From JBBRYW01 sp038253945 (lineage in GTDB: Bacteria > Actinomycetota > Thermoleophilia > Gaiellales > Gaiellaceae), in the NCBI GenBank assembly GCA_038253945.1, contig JBBSGR010000003.1:225334-289333 (forward strand): DNA of 64,000 bases, given 5' to 3'. How positions within the stretch are numbered: position 1 is the first letter of the stretch; every line of letters starts with the position of its first letter. Positions 32,443 through 41,521 of the stretch are shown here, one piece after another. A program made the translations under genes and the position numbers. The notes under the pieces were generated by a model, which searched no databases, was not told the origin of the DNA, and was given only the letters and a program-made list of their open reading frames with translations.

Positions 32443-33794
32443 CCCGGCTGGACTGCGTAGAGCCGCCACTCGCCCGGCACGCCCTTCAGCTCGGCCGAGC
32501 CCCGGTCGGCAAACCGGATCCCCGAGCCGGCGACGAGGTCCTTGACCGTGCTCGAGACGAGCACCTCACCCGGTCCGGCCTCTGACGCGACGCGCGCGCC
32601 GATGTTGACGGCGATCCCACCCGCCTTGTCGCCGATCAGCTCGCACTCGCCGGTGTGCAGGCCGGCTCGCACCTCGAGCTCGAGCTCGCGCATTCCCTCG
32701 GTGATCGCGCAGGCGCAGCGGATCGCCCGCGCCGGCCCGTCGAAGGTGGCGAAGAACCCGTCGCCGGCCGTGTCCATCTCCCGGCCGCGGAAGCGGGCGA
32801 GGTGGGCGCGCACCAGCGAATGATGGTCGTTGACGAGGTCACGCCAGCGAGCGTCACCGAGCTCGACCGCCCTCTGCGTCGAGCCCACGATGTCGGTGAA
32901 GAGGACGGTGGCGAGCACGCGGTCGCTCTCGGCCCCGGCCCAGCCGCCGCTCTCCCAGATGCCGCTGACGAACGCCTCGATCTCGGCGACAATTGCCTCC
33001 GAGTCGCCTATGTACGGCATGTGCGGGCCCCCGGGCAGCTCGACAAAGCGGGCGCCCGGAATGCGATCGGCCATCCAGCGGGCGCCTCGGATGTCGATGT
33101 GATCGTCAGTCCTGTGGAGGACGAGCGTCGGCACGCGGATGGCAGGGAGCACGTGGCGGACGTCGATCTCCATGTTCATCCGGGCGAGAGCGCTCAGGGC
33201 GCCCGGGCTCGCACTCAGTCGTTGCCGCCTCGCATGCGAGCGCACGGCCTCCCCGTCTTCGGCGAGAGCGGGGTCTTGACTCCGGAGCAGATCGCGCGCG
33301 AGCTCGACCGTTCCCCAGCGCCGCTCCTCATCGGCGAGCTCACGCTCTATGTCCTCGCGTTTCTCCGCCCAGGGAAAGTCCGGCGCCCAAACATCCTTGG
33401 GGAACGTCCCGTAGAGGACGAGCGCCGGCGCCCGGTCGGGATACGTCGCCGCGAAGAGGATGCTCATCGGCCCACCCTCCGACACGCCGACGACCGCCGC
33501 CCGCTCCGATCCGGCCGCGTCCATGACGGCGCGGACGTCGTCCATCCTCGTCTCGAGGCTCGGAGCGCCCGAGATGCGGTCGGACGCCCCGGTTCCCCGC
33601 TTGTCGAAGACGATCAGCCGGCAGAACGAGGCGAGGCGGCCGAAGAACGGTCCCCGGTGAGGATCGTCCCAGATCAGCTCCACGTTCGAGATCGCGCCTG
33701 GTACGTAGACGACGTCGAACGGGCCCTCGCCGACAATCTGGTACGCGATCGAGACGTCGCCGCTCCTCGCGTATCGGGTCTCCGGAGTCTCCAC
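32439..33794 (-). CDS. Alpha/beta-hydrolase fused to class III nucleotide cyclase (copy A)
   Basis: 451 residues from GTG 33794. N-terminal alpha/beta-hydrolase (about 1-280) with the nucleophile elbow GVSEGG and HMPYIGDSE near its end; C-terminal class III cyclase (about 290-451): VLFTDIVGSTQRA and TAGDGFFATF give the two metal-binding Asp, NIGARV gives the Asn and Arg of the transition state. The purine-specifying Lys is Asp here (DTAGD), which as I recall is common in this subfamily. Likely makes cAMP in response to a small ligand bound or hydrolysed by the first domain. Its GTG overlaps the TAG of copy B by one base. Confidence 0.88.
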   Translation of the reverse strand: METPETRYARSGDVSIAYQIVGEGPFDVVYVPGAISNVELIWDDPHRGPFFGRLASFCRLIVFDKRGTGASDRISGAPSLETRMDDVRAVMDAAGSERAAVVGVSEGGPMSILFAATYPDRAPALVLYGTFPKDVWAPDFPWAEKREDIERELADEERRWGTVELARDLLRSQDPALAEDGEAVRSHARRQRLSASPGALSALARMNMEIDVRHVLPAIRVPTLVLHRTDDHIDIRGARWMADRIPGARFVELPGGPHMPYIGDSEAIVAEIEAFVSGIWESGGWAGAESDRVLATVLFTDIVGSTQRAVELGDARWRDLVNDHHSLVRAHLARFRGREMDTAGDGFFATFDGPARAIRCACAITEGMRELELEVRAGLHTGECELIGDKAGGIAVNIGARVASEAGPGEVLVSSTVKDLVAGSGIRFADRGSAELKGVPGEWRLYAVQPG

Positions 33795-35116
33795 TACCGC
33801 TCCACCGCATACAGCCGCCACTCGCCCGGGACGCCCTTCAGCTCGGCGACGCCACGCTCGGCAAACCGGATTCCCGAGCCCGCGACGAGGTCCTTCACCG
33901 TGCTCGAGACGAGCACCTGCCCCGGTGCAGCCTGCGCCGCCACGCGGGCGCCGATGTTGACGGCGATGCCGCCGACCTTGTCGCCGATCAGCTCGCACTC
34001 GCCGGTGTGCAGGCCGGCTCGCACCTCGAGCTCGAGCTCGCGCACTCCCTCGGTGATCGCGCACGCGCAGCGGATCGCCCGCGCGGGGCCGTCGAAGGTG
34101 GCGAAGAAGCCGTCGCCGGCCGTGTCCATCTCCTTGCCGCTGAAGCGGTCGAGTTGCGCGCGCACCAGGGCGTGGTGGCGGCCGACGAGGTCGCGCCAGC
34201 CGCTGTCTCCCACCTCGGCCGCCCGCTGCGTCGAGCCCACGATGTCGGTGAATAGGACGGTTGTCAGAACCGTCTCGGGCTCGCGCTCTCCCCAAGCTTC
34301 CCCGATGAACGCTTCGACCTCTTCGCCGAAAGCGGGAATGAGGAAGTACATGGTGTCGGGGCCACCGAGCTCGACGGAGCGCGCCCCCGGGATCCGCTCC
34401 GCGATGAAGGACGCCTCCTCGCGTGCGAACGGCCGGTGCAGGACGAGCGTCGGCACCCGGATCGAGGGCAGCACGTTCCTGATGTCGACCTCCATCCTCA
34501 TCCGCTGGATGGCCATCGCGGCGCCCGGGCTCGCGCCCTGCCGCAGACTGCTCCGAAACAAGCGCATGAACTCTGGATCTTCGCTCTGGGACGGGGCGAG
34601 CGCGCGCGCGAGCTGGTCGAAGTAGTCGTCGTCGCCCCAGCCCGCTCGGGTTTCTTCGAGCTCCTTGCGCCACTCCTCATTGGTCAGCGCGAACGGGTAG
34701 TCCGGCGCCCAGACGCCCTTGGCCACGGGGTTGTACATGAGCAGGGCGCCGACCCGCTCTGGGTAGGTCGCGGAGAAGAGCGCCGTCATCGCCGCCGCCT
34801 CGAAGGTGCCGAGCAGCGCCGCCCGCTCCGAGCTCGCCGCGTCCATGACGGCGCGGAGATCGTCCATCCGCGTCTCGAGCGTGGGGATCTCTCGGACGCG
34901 ATCCGAGAGGCCGGTCCCACGCCGGTCGAACTCGATCACCCGTGCGAACGAGGTCAGGCGCTCGAAGAACGCGGCCCGGCGCGGCTCGCGCCACTCGATC
35001 TCGAGGTTGCCGACGAAGCCGTGGACGAAGATCAGGTCGGTCGGCCCCGAGCCGATCTCGGTGTAGGCGATCGAGACGTCGCCGCTCTGGGCATACCGGA
35101 TGCGAGGTGGCTCCAC
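33794..35116 (-). CDS. Alpha/beta-hydrolase fused to class III nucleotide cyclase (copy B)
   Basis: 440 residues from GTG 35116; translated just before copy A. The cyclase half is almost the same as in copy A (VLFTDIVGSTQRA, DTAGDGFFATF, NIGARV), but the hydrolase half differs: the nucleophile elbow reads GTFEAAA, so the Ser is replaced by Phe and the second Gly is lost. The hydrolase fold is therefore probably a ligand-sensing or dead domain. A tandem pair with one active and one inactive sensor suggests duplication and divergence, perhaps with heterodimer formation. Confidence 0.86.
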   Translation of the reverse strand: MEPPRIRYAQSGDVSIAYTEIGSGPTDLIFVHGFVGNLEIEWREPRRAAFFERLTSFARVIEFDRRGTGLSDRVREIPTLETRMDDLRAVMDAASSERAALLGTFEAAAMTALFSATYPERVGALLMYNPVAKGVWAPDYPFALTNEEWRKELEETRAGWGDDDYFDQLARALAPSQSEDPEFMRLFRSSLRQGASPGAAMAIQRMRMEVDIRNVLPSIRVPTLVLHRPFAREEASFIAERIPGARSVELGGPDTMYFLIPAFGEEVEAFIGEAWGEREPETVLTTVLFTDIVGSTQRAAEVGDSGWRDLVGRHHALVRAQLDRFSGKEMDTAGDGFFATFDGPARAIRCACAITEGVRELELEVRAGLHTGECELIGDKVGGIAVNIGARVAAQAAPGQVLVSSTVKDLVAGSGIRFAERGVAELKGVPGEWRLYAVER

Positions 35117-35188
35117 AAGGGGAAGTTTCCCTCCCCGGGCTCCCTGGAGCAAGGGAATGTGCTGACTACACTCGGCGTTGGATTCTCG

Positions 35189-36961
35189 ATGGCCTCTCCT
35201 TCCTACCGCCGCACGTTCTTCCGCCTCGTTGGCTTCCTCAGGCCCTACAAGGCCTCCCTGATCGTCTCGATCGTGCTCGCGGTTGGCTCGCAGGCGGCGG
35301 GGGTGGCCGTCGCCTTCCTCACGGGCAACGCCCTCCAGCACGTGATCCGGTCGGAAGACAGGAGACAACTCTGGATCCTGGTCGGCGCGCTCCTCGCCGT
35401 CGGCGTCGCCCGCGCCCTGTTCATGGCGGGACGGCGGCTGATCTCCGGCCGCCAGGCGCTCGCGGTCGAGTTCGACCTGCGAAATGCCCTCTACTCCAAG
35501 CTCGTGCGCCTGTCGTTCGGCTTCTACGACAGCCACCAGACGGGGCAGCTGATGTCCCGCGCGACGGTCGATCTCCAGTCGGTGCGGTTCTTCCTCGGGT
35601 ACGGGCTGATCTTCTTCTTCCAGCACGTCCTGACGATCCTCGGCGTGACCGCCGTGATGTTCGTCGTCAACTGGCGCCTCGCCTTCGCCGCGATGGCGAT
35701 CACGCCCCTCATCGTCGTGCTCGCCTACCGCTACAGCAGCGTGTCTCACCCGATTCTCCGCGACGTCCAGCAGAAGATGGCGGACGTCGCGACCGTGGCC
35801 GAGGAGAACATCGTCGGCGTCCACGTCGTGAAGTCGTTCGCGCAGGAGCCGAACGAGCAGGCGAAGTTCGAGGGCCGCTCACAGGCCGTGTTCGATCAGA
35901 GCGTGCAGGCCAACCGCCAGCGAGCGATCTACGTCCCGCTGCTGACGTTCCTGCCGCTCCTGGCGCAGGCGGCCGTCCTGCTCGCGGGTGGCAGGATGGT
36001 CTCGCACGGCACGCTCTCGCTCGCGTCGTTCTTCACCTTCAACGTGCTCGTGGCGATGCTCGTGCTGCCGCTTCGGATGCTCGGGATGTGGATCGGCCAG
36101 GCGCAACGCGCAACCGCGTCGGGCGAGCGCATCTTCCAGGTGATCGACGAGCCGGAGGAGATCGCCGACCGGCCCGGCGCGCTCGAGTTGCCCGCGGGTG
36201 AGGGGCGCGTTCGGTTCGAGGCCGTCGACTTCGAGTACGCGGAAGGCCGGCCAGTGCTCTCCGGTATCGACCTCGACCTGGAGCCAGGCAAGACCGTCGC
36301 GCTGATCGGGCACACGGGATCGGGGAAGACCACGCTCGCATCGCTCGTCCCGCGCTTCTACGACACGTCGAGGGGGCGCATCACGCTCGACGGCGTGGAC
36401 GTCCGGGAGGTCAAGCTCGAGTCGCTGCGCCGGGAGATCGGCGTCGTGGCCCAGGATCCGTTCCTCTTCTCGGCGACGGTTCACGAGAACATCGCCTTCG
36501 GGGCGCCGGATGTCTCGGACGAGGCCGTCCGGCGGGCGGCGCGCCTTGCGCAGGCAGCGGAGTTCATCGACGAGCTCCCCGAGGGCTACGACACCGTGAT
36601 CGGCGAGCGAGGCATCACTCTGTCCGGTGGCCAGCGGCAGCGGATCGCGATCGCGCGCGCCCTCCTGATCGACCCTCGGGTGCTGATCCTGGACGACGCG
36701 ACGGCCTCGGTCGACGCGACCACCGAGGCGCAGATCCGGCTCGGTCTGCGTCAGGTGATGAAGGGCCGGACGACCATCATCATCGCGCACAGGCTGTCAA
36801 CGATCGCGCTCGCGGACGAGCTCGTCGTACTGGAGAACGGGCGCGTGGCAGCCCGAGGCACGCACGAGCAGCTGATGGGAACGAGCGACGTCTACCGCGA
36901 GATCTACGACCACGGGCTGCTTGAGCGCGAGTTCGCCGAGCGGGTCGAGGCGCGGGCGTGA
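35189..36961 (+). CDS. ABC exporter half-transporter with non-catalytic Walker B
   Basis: 590 residues, ATG 35189. Six-helix type IV exporter domain, then an ATPase: Walker A GHTGSGKTT, Q-loop, signature LSGGQ, Walker B LILDDATASVD in which the catalytic Glu is Asp, and IAHRLST. With the next gene it should form a heterodimer of the TM287/288 or BmrCD type. Substrate unknown, often drugs or lipids. It is divergent from the cyclases with 72 nt between starts. Confidence 0.9.
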   Translation: MASPSYRRTFFRLVGFLRPYKASLIVSIVLAVGSQAAGVAVAFLTGNALQHVIRSEDRRQLWILVGALLAVGVARALFMAGRRLISGRQALAVEFDLRNALYSKLVRLSFGFYDSHQTGQLMSRATVDLQSVRFFLGYGLIFFFQHVLTILGVTAVMFVVNWRLAFAAMAITPLIVVLAYRYSSVSHPILRDVQQKMADVATVAEENIVGVHVVKSFAQEPNEQAKFEGRSQAVFDQSVQANRQRAIYVPLLTFLPLLAQAAVLLAGGRMVSHGTLSLASFFTFNVLVAMLVLPLRMLGMWIGQAQRATASGERIFQVIDEPEEIADRPGALELPAGEGRVRFEAVDFEYAEGRPVLSGIDLDLEPGKTVALIGHTGSGKTTLASLVPRFYDTSRGRITLDGVDVREVKLESLRREIGVVAQDPFLFSATVHENIAFGAPDVSDEAVRRAARLAQAAEFIDELPEGYDTVIGERGITLSGGQRQRIAIARALLIDPRVLILDDATASVDATTEAQIRLGLRQVMKGRTTIIIAHRLSTIALADELVVLENGRVAARGTHEQLMGTSDVYREIYDHGLLEREFAERVEARA

Positions 36962-37085
36962 CGAGTTCCTCATTCGGCACGAGCACGTTCCCCCTCGGTG
37001 CGAACTTCGTCGCTAGGCTCGCGCCATGGGTCGGGGAGGTGGGGTCTCCCATGCCAGACGCGTGTAACTCCAAGAGGGCGCCGGC

Positions 37086-38891
37086 GTGAAGATTTGGCAG
37101 CCCGGTGGGCACCTGAGCCAGGATCGTCCGACGACGGTCGACGACTGGTCGTGGCGTGCGACCGCACGACGAATCTCGACGCTCGCGCGCCTGGCGGCGC
37201 CCTACAAGCTCCGGACCACGCTCGCACTCGTCTCGCTCGTGGCGGCGACCGCAACCGCCCTCGCACCGCCGTACCTCGCGAAGCTCGCCGTCGACAACGG
37301 GATCCGAGGTCGCGACCTGCACGCGCTGACCATCATCGTCGTCCTTTTCCTCGCATCGGGCGTCGCGAGCCTGTTGGCCGGCGGCGCGCAGACCTACTTC
37401 ACCGGCTGGACGGGGGAGCGAATTCTCGCCGACCTGCGGAACGGCCTCTTCCGCCACCTGCAGCGTCTCTCCCTCGGCTTCTTCGAGCGAAACCGCGCCG
37501 GCGTGATCATCAGCCGCCTCACGAACGACGTCGAGGCGCTCGACCAACTCGTCACGGACGGCGTCACGACCCTCGTGCAGAGCGTCCTCTTCCTCTTCGG
37601 CACCTCGATCATCCTCTTCGTGCTCGACTGGCGCCTGGCGCTCGCGACGATGACCGTGGTGCCGCTCCTCGTCGCCGCCACGGCCGCCTTCCGGATCTTC
37701 TCCTCGCGTGCCTACCGCGCCGTCCGCGAGCGCCTCGGCCTCGTCACAGCCACGCTCGCCGAGGACATTGGCGGCATGCGCGTCCTGCAGGCGTTCACGC
37801 GCGAGGAGGCGAGCCGGCGGCGCTTCCGCGAGATCAACTCGCACTACCGAGACGCCAACCAGCGCACTGTCATCCTGAACGGCCTCTACTTCCCGTTCGT
37901 CGATTTCCTTTCCGCCGTCGCCACCGCGATCGTGCTCGGCTTCGGCGGCTACCTCGCGCTGACGGGGTCGATGACATCGGGCACGCTCTTCGCGTTCATC
38001 CTCTACCTCTCGAACTTCTTCGATCCCGTGCAGCAGCTCTCGCAGCTCTACAACACGTTCCTCTCGGCCGTGGCCGCCCTAGACAAGATCATGGAGGTGA
38101 TGGACGAGGAGCCGGAGGTTCGCGACCGGCCGAGCGCGCGACCGCTCGCGCGAATTGAGGGTCACGTTCGCTTCGAGGGAGTGCGGTTTCGCTACCGCAC
38201 GGGCCCAGAGGTGCTGCACGGTGTGGACCTCGACGTGCCGGCGGGGACGACGGTCGCGCTCGTCGGGCACACGGGCGCAGGCAAGTCGACGATCGCCAAG
38301 CTGCTCGCTCGCTTCTACGACCCGGTCGGGGGCCGCATCACGATTGACGGGGTCGACCTGCGCGACGTGACGCAGGGATCGCTTCGGCGACAGCTCGGCG
38401 TGGTGCCGCAGGAGGGCTTCCTGTTCGCGGGGACGGTGCGCGAGAACATCGCCTTCGGACGACCCGACGCCGCTCCCCACGAGGTGGTCGCAGCGGCGCG
38501 CGCCGTTGGAGCGCACGAGTTCATCCTGCGGCTCGAGAACGGCTACGAGACGGAGGTTCAGGAGCGAGGGTCGCGACTCTCGCTCGGCCAGCGACAGCTC
38601 GTCGCCTTCGCTCGAGCGCTGCTCGCCGACCCGCGCACGTTGATTCTCGACGAGGCGACGTCGTCCGTGGATATCGGCACCGAGCGGAGGATCGAGCAGG
38701 CGCTCCGCAAGCTTCTCGCCGATCGGACCGCATTCGTGATCGCCCATCGGCTCTCGACGATTCGCGACGCCGACCTGATCGTCGTGCTCGAGCACGGTCG
38801 CGTGGTCGAGCAGGGGACGCACGACGAGCTGCTCGCCGCGCACGGCCTCTACACCGCGCTCTACGGCGACTGGGCCGCCGACGTCGCCTGA
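37086..38891 (+). CDS. ABC exporter half-transporter with catalytic Walker B
   Basis: 601 residues, ATG 37086. Exporter domain preceded by about 35 cytoplasmic residues. ATPase: GHTGAGKST, signature LSLGQ (Gly to Leu), Walker B LILDEATSSVD with the catalytic Glu, IAHRLST. The altered signature here and the Asp in the partner's Walker B belong to the same site of the dimer, so one site is degenerate and one competent, as in known heterodimeric exporters. It lies 124 nt downstream of its partner. Confidence 0.9.
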   Translation: MKIWQPGGHLSQDRPTTVDDWSWRATARRISTLARLAAPYKLRTTLALVSLVAATATALAPPYLAKLAVDNGIRGRDLHALTIIVVLFLASGVASLLAGGAQTYFTGWTGERILADLRNGLFRHLQRLSLGFFERNRAGVIISRLTNDVEALDQLVTDGVTTLVQSVLFLFGTSIILFVLDWRLALATMTVVPLLVAATAAFRIFSSRAYRAVRERLGLVTATLAEDIGGMRVLQAFTREEASRRRFREINSHYRDANQRTVILNGLYFPFVDFLSAVATAIVLGFGGYLALTGSMTSGTLFAFILYLSNFFDPVQQLSQLYNTFLSAVAALDKIMEVMDEEPEVRDRPSARPLARIEGHVRFEGVRFRYRTGPEVLHGVDLDVPAGTTVALVGHTGAGKSTIAKLLARFYDPVGGRITIDGVDLRDVTQGSLRRQLGVVPQEGFLFAGTVRENIAFGRPDAAPHEVVAAARAVGAHEFILRLENGYETEVQERGSRLSLGQRQLVAFARALLADPRTLILDEATSSVDIGTERRIEQALRKLLADRTAFVIAHRLSTIRDADLIVVLEHGRVVEQGTHDELLAAHGLYTALYGDWAADVA

Positions 38892-39023
38892 TCCAGAGGC
38901 GGGCCGCGCAGCACACCGAGCGCGTCGAGCGCCGGGGACGACACGAGCAGGCTCACCGACGTCGCCTCGTAGCTCCGCGTGCACGGTTTCACAACGGCCC
39001 ACGAGGCGTTAGGCTGCCGCAGC

Positions 39024-39734
39024 ATGTCGTCAAGCGCAATCGTCGGCCGGGCTTTCGAGCTCTACAAGCGCCACTGGCAGCACTTCCTGGTGATCGCACT
39101 CGGATTCTACGTCGTGCTGTCCGTCGTCACCGCTCTGCTCGCAGCCGCTCTGGGCCTCCTGGGAGTGCTCGTGGGTGCCGTCGTTTCTTTGGTCGGGGTC
39201 TTCTGGCTCCAGGGAGCGCTGACCGAGGCGGTCAGCGACGTTCGCGACGGCCGAGTCGATCTCTCCGTGGGCGAGACGTTCCGCCGCGTGCAGCCGCTGC
39301 TTGGAGCACTACTGGGGGCGGGCTTGCTCGCGGGCCTTGGCATCCTCGTCGGATTCCTCCTGCTCGTCATTCCTGGATTCGTGCTGCTGACCTGGTGGAT
39401 CGCGGTGATTCCGGTGGTCGTACTCGAGCGGCGCGGCGTGCTCGAATCGTTCGGCCGCAGTCGTGAGCTCGTCCGCGGGCACGGCTGGAGCGTGTTCGGC
39501 GTGATCGCGCTCACTCTGCTGATCGTGCTCGTCGCGAACTTCTTCATCGGGCTCGTGATCGGGCTCGCCTTCTCCTGGGCGCCGGATGCAGTGCGCTCGT
39601 TCGTCGGGAATGTCGTCGGGGGCAGCCTGACCGCCCCGCTCGGCGCACTCGCCTGGACCTTGACGTACTTCGGGCTGCGCGAGCTGAAGGAGGGACCCGG
39701 AGACGGCGGGACGGCGGCAGCCGAGCCCGTGTGA
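39024..39734 (+). CDS. Polytopic membrane protein
   Basis: 236 residues, ATG 39024. About six hydrophobic segments; the pattern IVGRAFELYKRHWQHFLVIA at the start and the mid-protein LLLVIPGFVLLTWW with VLERRGVLESFGRSRELV are typical of the glycerophosphodiester phosphodiesterase membrane-domain-like proteins (DUF975/YciC type). Function unknown. Overlaps the HD-domain gene by 4 nt (GTGTGA). Confidence 0.72.
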   Translation: MSSSAIVGRAFELYKRHWQHFLVIALGFYVVLSVVTALLAAALGLLGVLVGAVVSLVGVFWLQGALTEAVSDVRDGRVDLSVGETFRRVQPLLGALLGAGLLAGLGILVGFLLLVIPGFVLLTWWIAVIPVVVLERRGVLESFGRSRELVRGHGWSVFGVIALTLLIVLVANFFIGLVIGLAFSWAPDAVRSFVGNVVGGSLTAPLGALAWTLTYFGLRELKEGPGDGGTAAAEPV

Positions 39735-40609
39735 CGCTCGACCCCGAGACCGAGCAGCGGATCGAGCAACCGGTCTCCGCGGAGGCTGAGCGCGAGACGC
39801 GTCTGACCCCCGCACAGGCCGTCGAGCTGATGCGGATCAACATCCCGGTGCGGGGAAACCGCAAGCTCCGCTCCCTGCTCGAGCGCGTGAACTCCGACCG
39901 CCAGCTCAAGGGCTGGTGGCACGTCGCGAACGTCAACGCCGTGGCCCGGATGGAGATCAACGACCACTCCTGGGTTCACATCCAGATCGTCACGAACATC
40001 GCTTTGAAGCTGCTCCGCCAGCTCACGCGGCACGGAGTCGAGCCGTCGCTCGTCCGCGACTTCGGGCTCGAGCGCGACGACGCGGAGGTCGTCGTCGTCC
40101 TCGGCGGCCTGCTCCACTGCGTCGGCATGGCGGTGCACCGCGACGGGCACGAGGACTTCAGCCTCTTCCTCGCCGAGCCGAAGCTACGCGATCTCTTGAC
40201 GGGACTCTACGAGGAGCCCGAGCTGACCGTGATCGCCTCCGAGGTGCTCCAGGCGATCACGAGCCACCGCGAGTACGGCAAGCCGCTGACGCTCGAGGCC
40301 GGCATCGTGCGCGTCGCCGACGCGCTCGACATGGAGCAAGGGCGCTCGCGAATCCCGTTCCAGCGCGGCCAGGTCTCGATCCACTCGTTGTCGGCGGCGG
40401 CAATCGAGGACGTGGCGATCAAGGACGGCGAGGACCGGCCGATCAAGATCGAGATCGTGATGAACAACTCGGCGGGCATCTACCAGATCGACGGCCTGCT
40501 GAAGGCGAAGCTGCGCGGCTCGGGGCTCGAGCCGTACGTCGAGGTGATCGCGCACATCGACACGGAGGCCGAGAAGCGGCTCGTCCCCACGTACCGGCTC
40601 CAGACGTAA
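39731..40609 (+). CDS. HD-domain phosphohydrolase-like protein with altered HD motif
   Basis: 292 residues from GTG 39731. An HD fold: INDHSWVHIQIVTNIALKLL gives the first His and VVLGGLLHCVGMAVHRDGHE the second region, where the usual His-Asp pair is His-Cys. VRVADALDMEQGRSRIPFQR is the downstream helix. Members of this group occur in archaea and actinobacteria and are annotated as metal-dependent phosphohydrolases. Loss of Asp may change metal binding. Ends 25 nt before tRNA-Gln. Confidence 0.78.
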   Translation: MTLDPETEQRIEQPVSAEAERETRLTPAQAVELMRINIPVRGNRKLRSLLERVNSDRQLKGWWHVANVNAVARMEINDHSWVHIQIVTNIALKLLRQLTRHGVEPSLVRDFGLERDDAEVVVVLGGLLHCVGMAVHRDGHEDFSLFLAEPKLRDLLTGLYEEPELTVIASEVLQAITSHREYGKPLTLEAGIVRVADALDMEQGRSRIPFQRGQVSIHSLSAAAIEDVAIKDGEDRPIKIEIVMNNSAGIYQIDGLLKAKLRGSGLEPYVEVIAHIDTEAEKRLVPTYRLQT

Positions 40610-40616
40610 AGGGCGC

Positions 40617-40622
40617 TACAAT
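40617..40622 (+). promoter_or_regulatory. Probable -10 element of tRNA-Gln
   Basis: TACAAT lies 12 nt upstream of the tRNA 5' end, right distance for a start point just before the tRNA. A -35 box is not clear because it would fall inside the end of the HD-domain gene. Confidence 0.45.
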
Positions 40623-40634
40623 TTCTGGCCCCGG

Positions 40635-40705
40635 TGCGGGGTCGTCTAATGGTAGGACGCCTGACTCTGGATCAGGTAGTCAAGGTTCGAGTCCTTGCCC
40701 CGCAG
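40635..40705 (+). tRNA. tRNA-Gln (anticodon CTG)
   Basis: Complete cloverleaf: acceptor TGCGGGG/CCCCGCA, D arm GTC-TAATGGTAG-GAC, anticodon stem CCTGA/TCAGG with loop CTCTGGA (anticodon CTG, reads CAG), T arm CAAGG-TTCGAGT-CCTTG, discriminator G. CCA is not encoded. Its 3' part is the attachment site of the island that follows. Confidence 0.95.
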
Positions 40706-40708
40706 CCT
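40663..40708 (+). repeat. att copy at the left end of the island (within tRNA-Gln)
   Basis: 46 bp, from the anticodon stem to three bases past the tRNA, identical to 62797-62842. Direct repeats made of a tRNA 3' end are the mark of tyrosine-integrase insertion. The left copy keeps the tRNA whole. Confidence 0.93.
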
Positions 40709-41187
40709 CACGAAAGCCCCGCTCCAGCGGGGTTTCGTGTTGTCAGGATAGACGCGAAAACAGCCGGTGGGCAACGGATTGGGCAACACGAGCTTTCATG
40801 TCCGCACTCGAGCGATTCCTGCGCCGCGGCGCTCGAGTCTTCTCTCGCAGGACGTCGCGCTCCCGGCAGCGCTCGCAGCGCCGGAGGCCCTCGATCGCGA
40901 CACCGCCCGCAGCGCCCGCACCGGTTGCCGGCCAGCCGCTCGAGCCGCTTCTCGCGGCCGTGTGCGCGCTGGAAGGCGTGAAGGTGGGCGTCGTGGCAGC
41001 GCTCGCAGCGATGCGGCAGCTGCCCGCGGCTTCCCTGCCGCATGACGACGGCGCCGCAGTCGACGCAGGGGCGCTCGTCGGTTCGCTCGCGAGGCCGGCA
41101 CGCCTCGCAGCGGGTGCGGGGACGGCCGGTGCGACCCGGCGGGCGCTGCCAGACGAACTCAGCGCCGCAGCTCGAGCACGTCTTCAC
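40708..41187 (-). CDS. Cysteine-rich zinc-ribbon-like protein (doubtful 3' part)
   Basis: From GTG 41187 the frame encodes repeated CxxC knuckles: KTCSSCGAEF, TRCEACR, RPCVDCGAV, HRCERCHDAH, NRCGRCGRC. These fit one or two zinc-ribbon or treble-clef units, perhaps a nucleic-acid-binding or HNH-type protein. After about residue 95 the composition changes and the frame runs into the tRNA repeat, so the real end may be earlier or frameshifted. Confidence 0.4.
   Translation of the reverse strand: MKTCSSCGAEFVWQRPPGRTGRPRTRCEACRPRERTDERPCVDCGAVVMRQGSRGQLPHRCERCHDAHLHAFQRAHGREKRLERLAGNRCGRCGRCRDRGPPALRALPGARRPAREDSSAAAQESLECGHESSCCPIRCPPAVFASILTTRNPAGAGLS
40709..40739 (+). terminator. Terminator after tRNA-Gln (left copy)
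   Basis: CACGAAA-g-CCCCGCT-cc-AGCGGGG-TTTCGTG forms two stacked 7-bp stems with a single bulged G, then TTGT. It starts just after the repeat, so this terminator came with the island, while the probable original one is at 62844-62873. Confidence 0.75.
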
Positions 41188-41521
41188 CGGCCCGGAATCG
41201 CGCGATTTGCGCGTTTCCCCGGCGCGGGGTGACAGAGACACTCGCCCAGAGATTGAGCCCACCCTCACCTCATTTGATTGCTGAATTTTGATTTGCGAAA
41301 ATTTGGCGGCGCGCGAGGTGGACGCGACCTCGCACGAAACGTGGCTATACGGGGTCTCTCGTCGTGACTCGCGCTCTCGTCGCGACAACGTGGGCAACGA
41401 TGGCAGGAACAAACCGGCCGGCGCGCACTCCGTCCCCCAGGCTCCGTCCGCCGAGACCGGGCCCGCCCTTGCGGGGCGGGACCCGGACTCGACCGTCCTT
41501 CTCCTTATGAAGCGGAGCTAG
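41188..41521. other. Spacer near the island left end, no gene seen
   Basis: About 330 nt, with a lower-GC patch around 41270-41320. No frame on either strand gives a recognisable protein. Confidence 0.5.
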
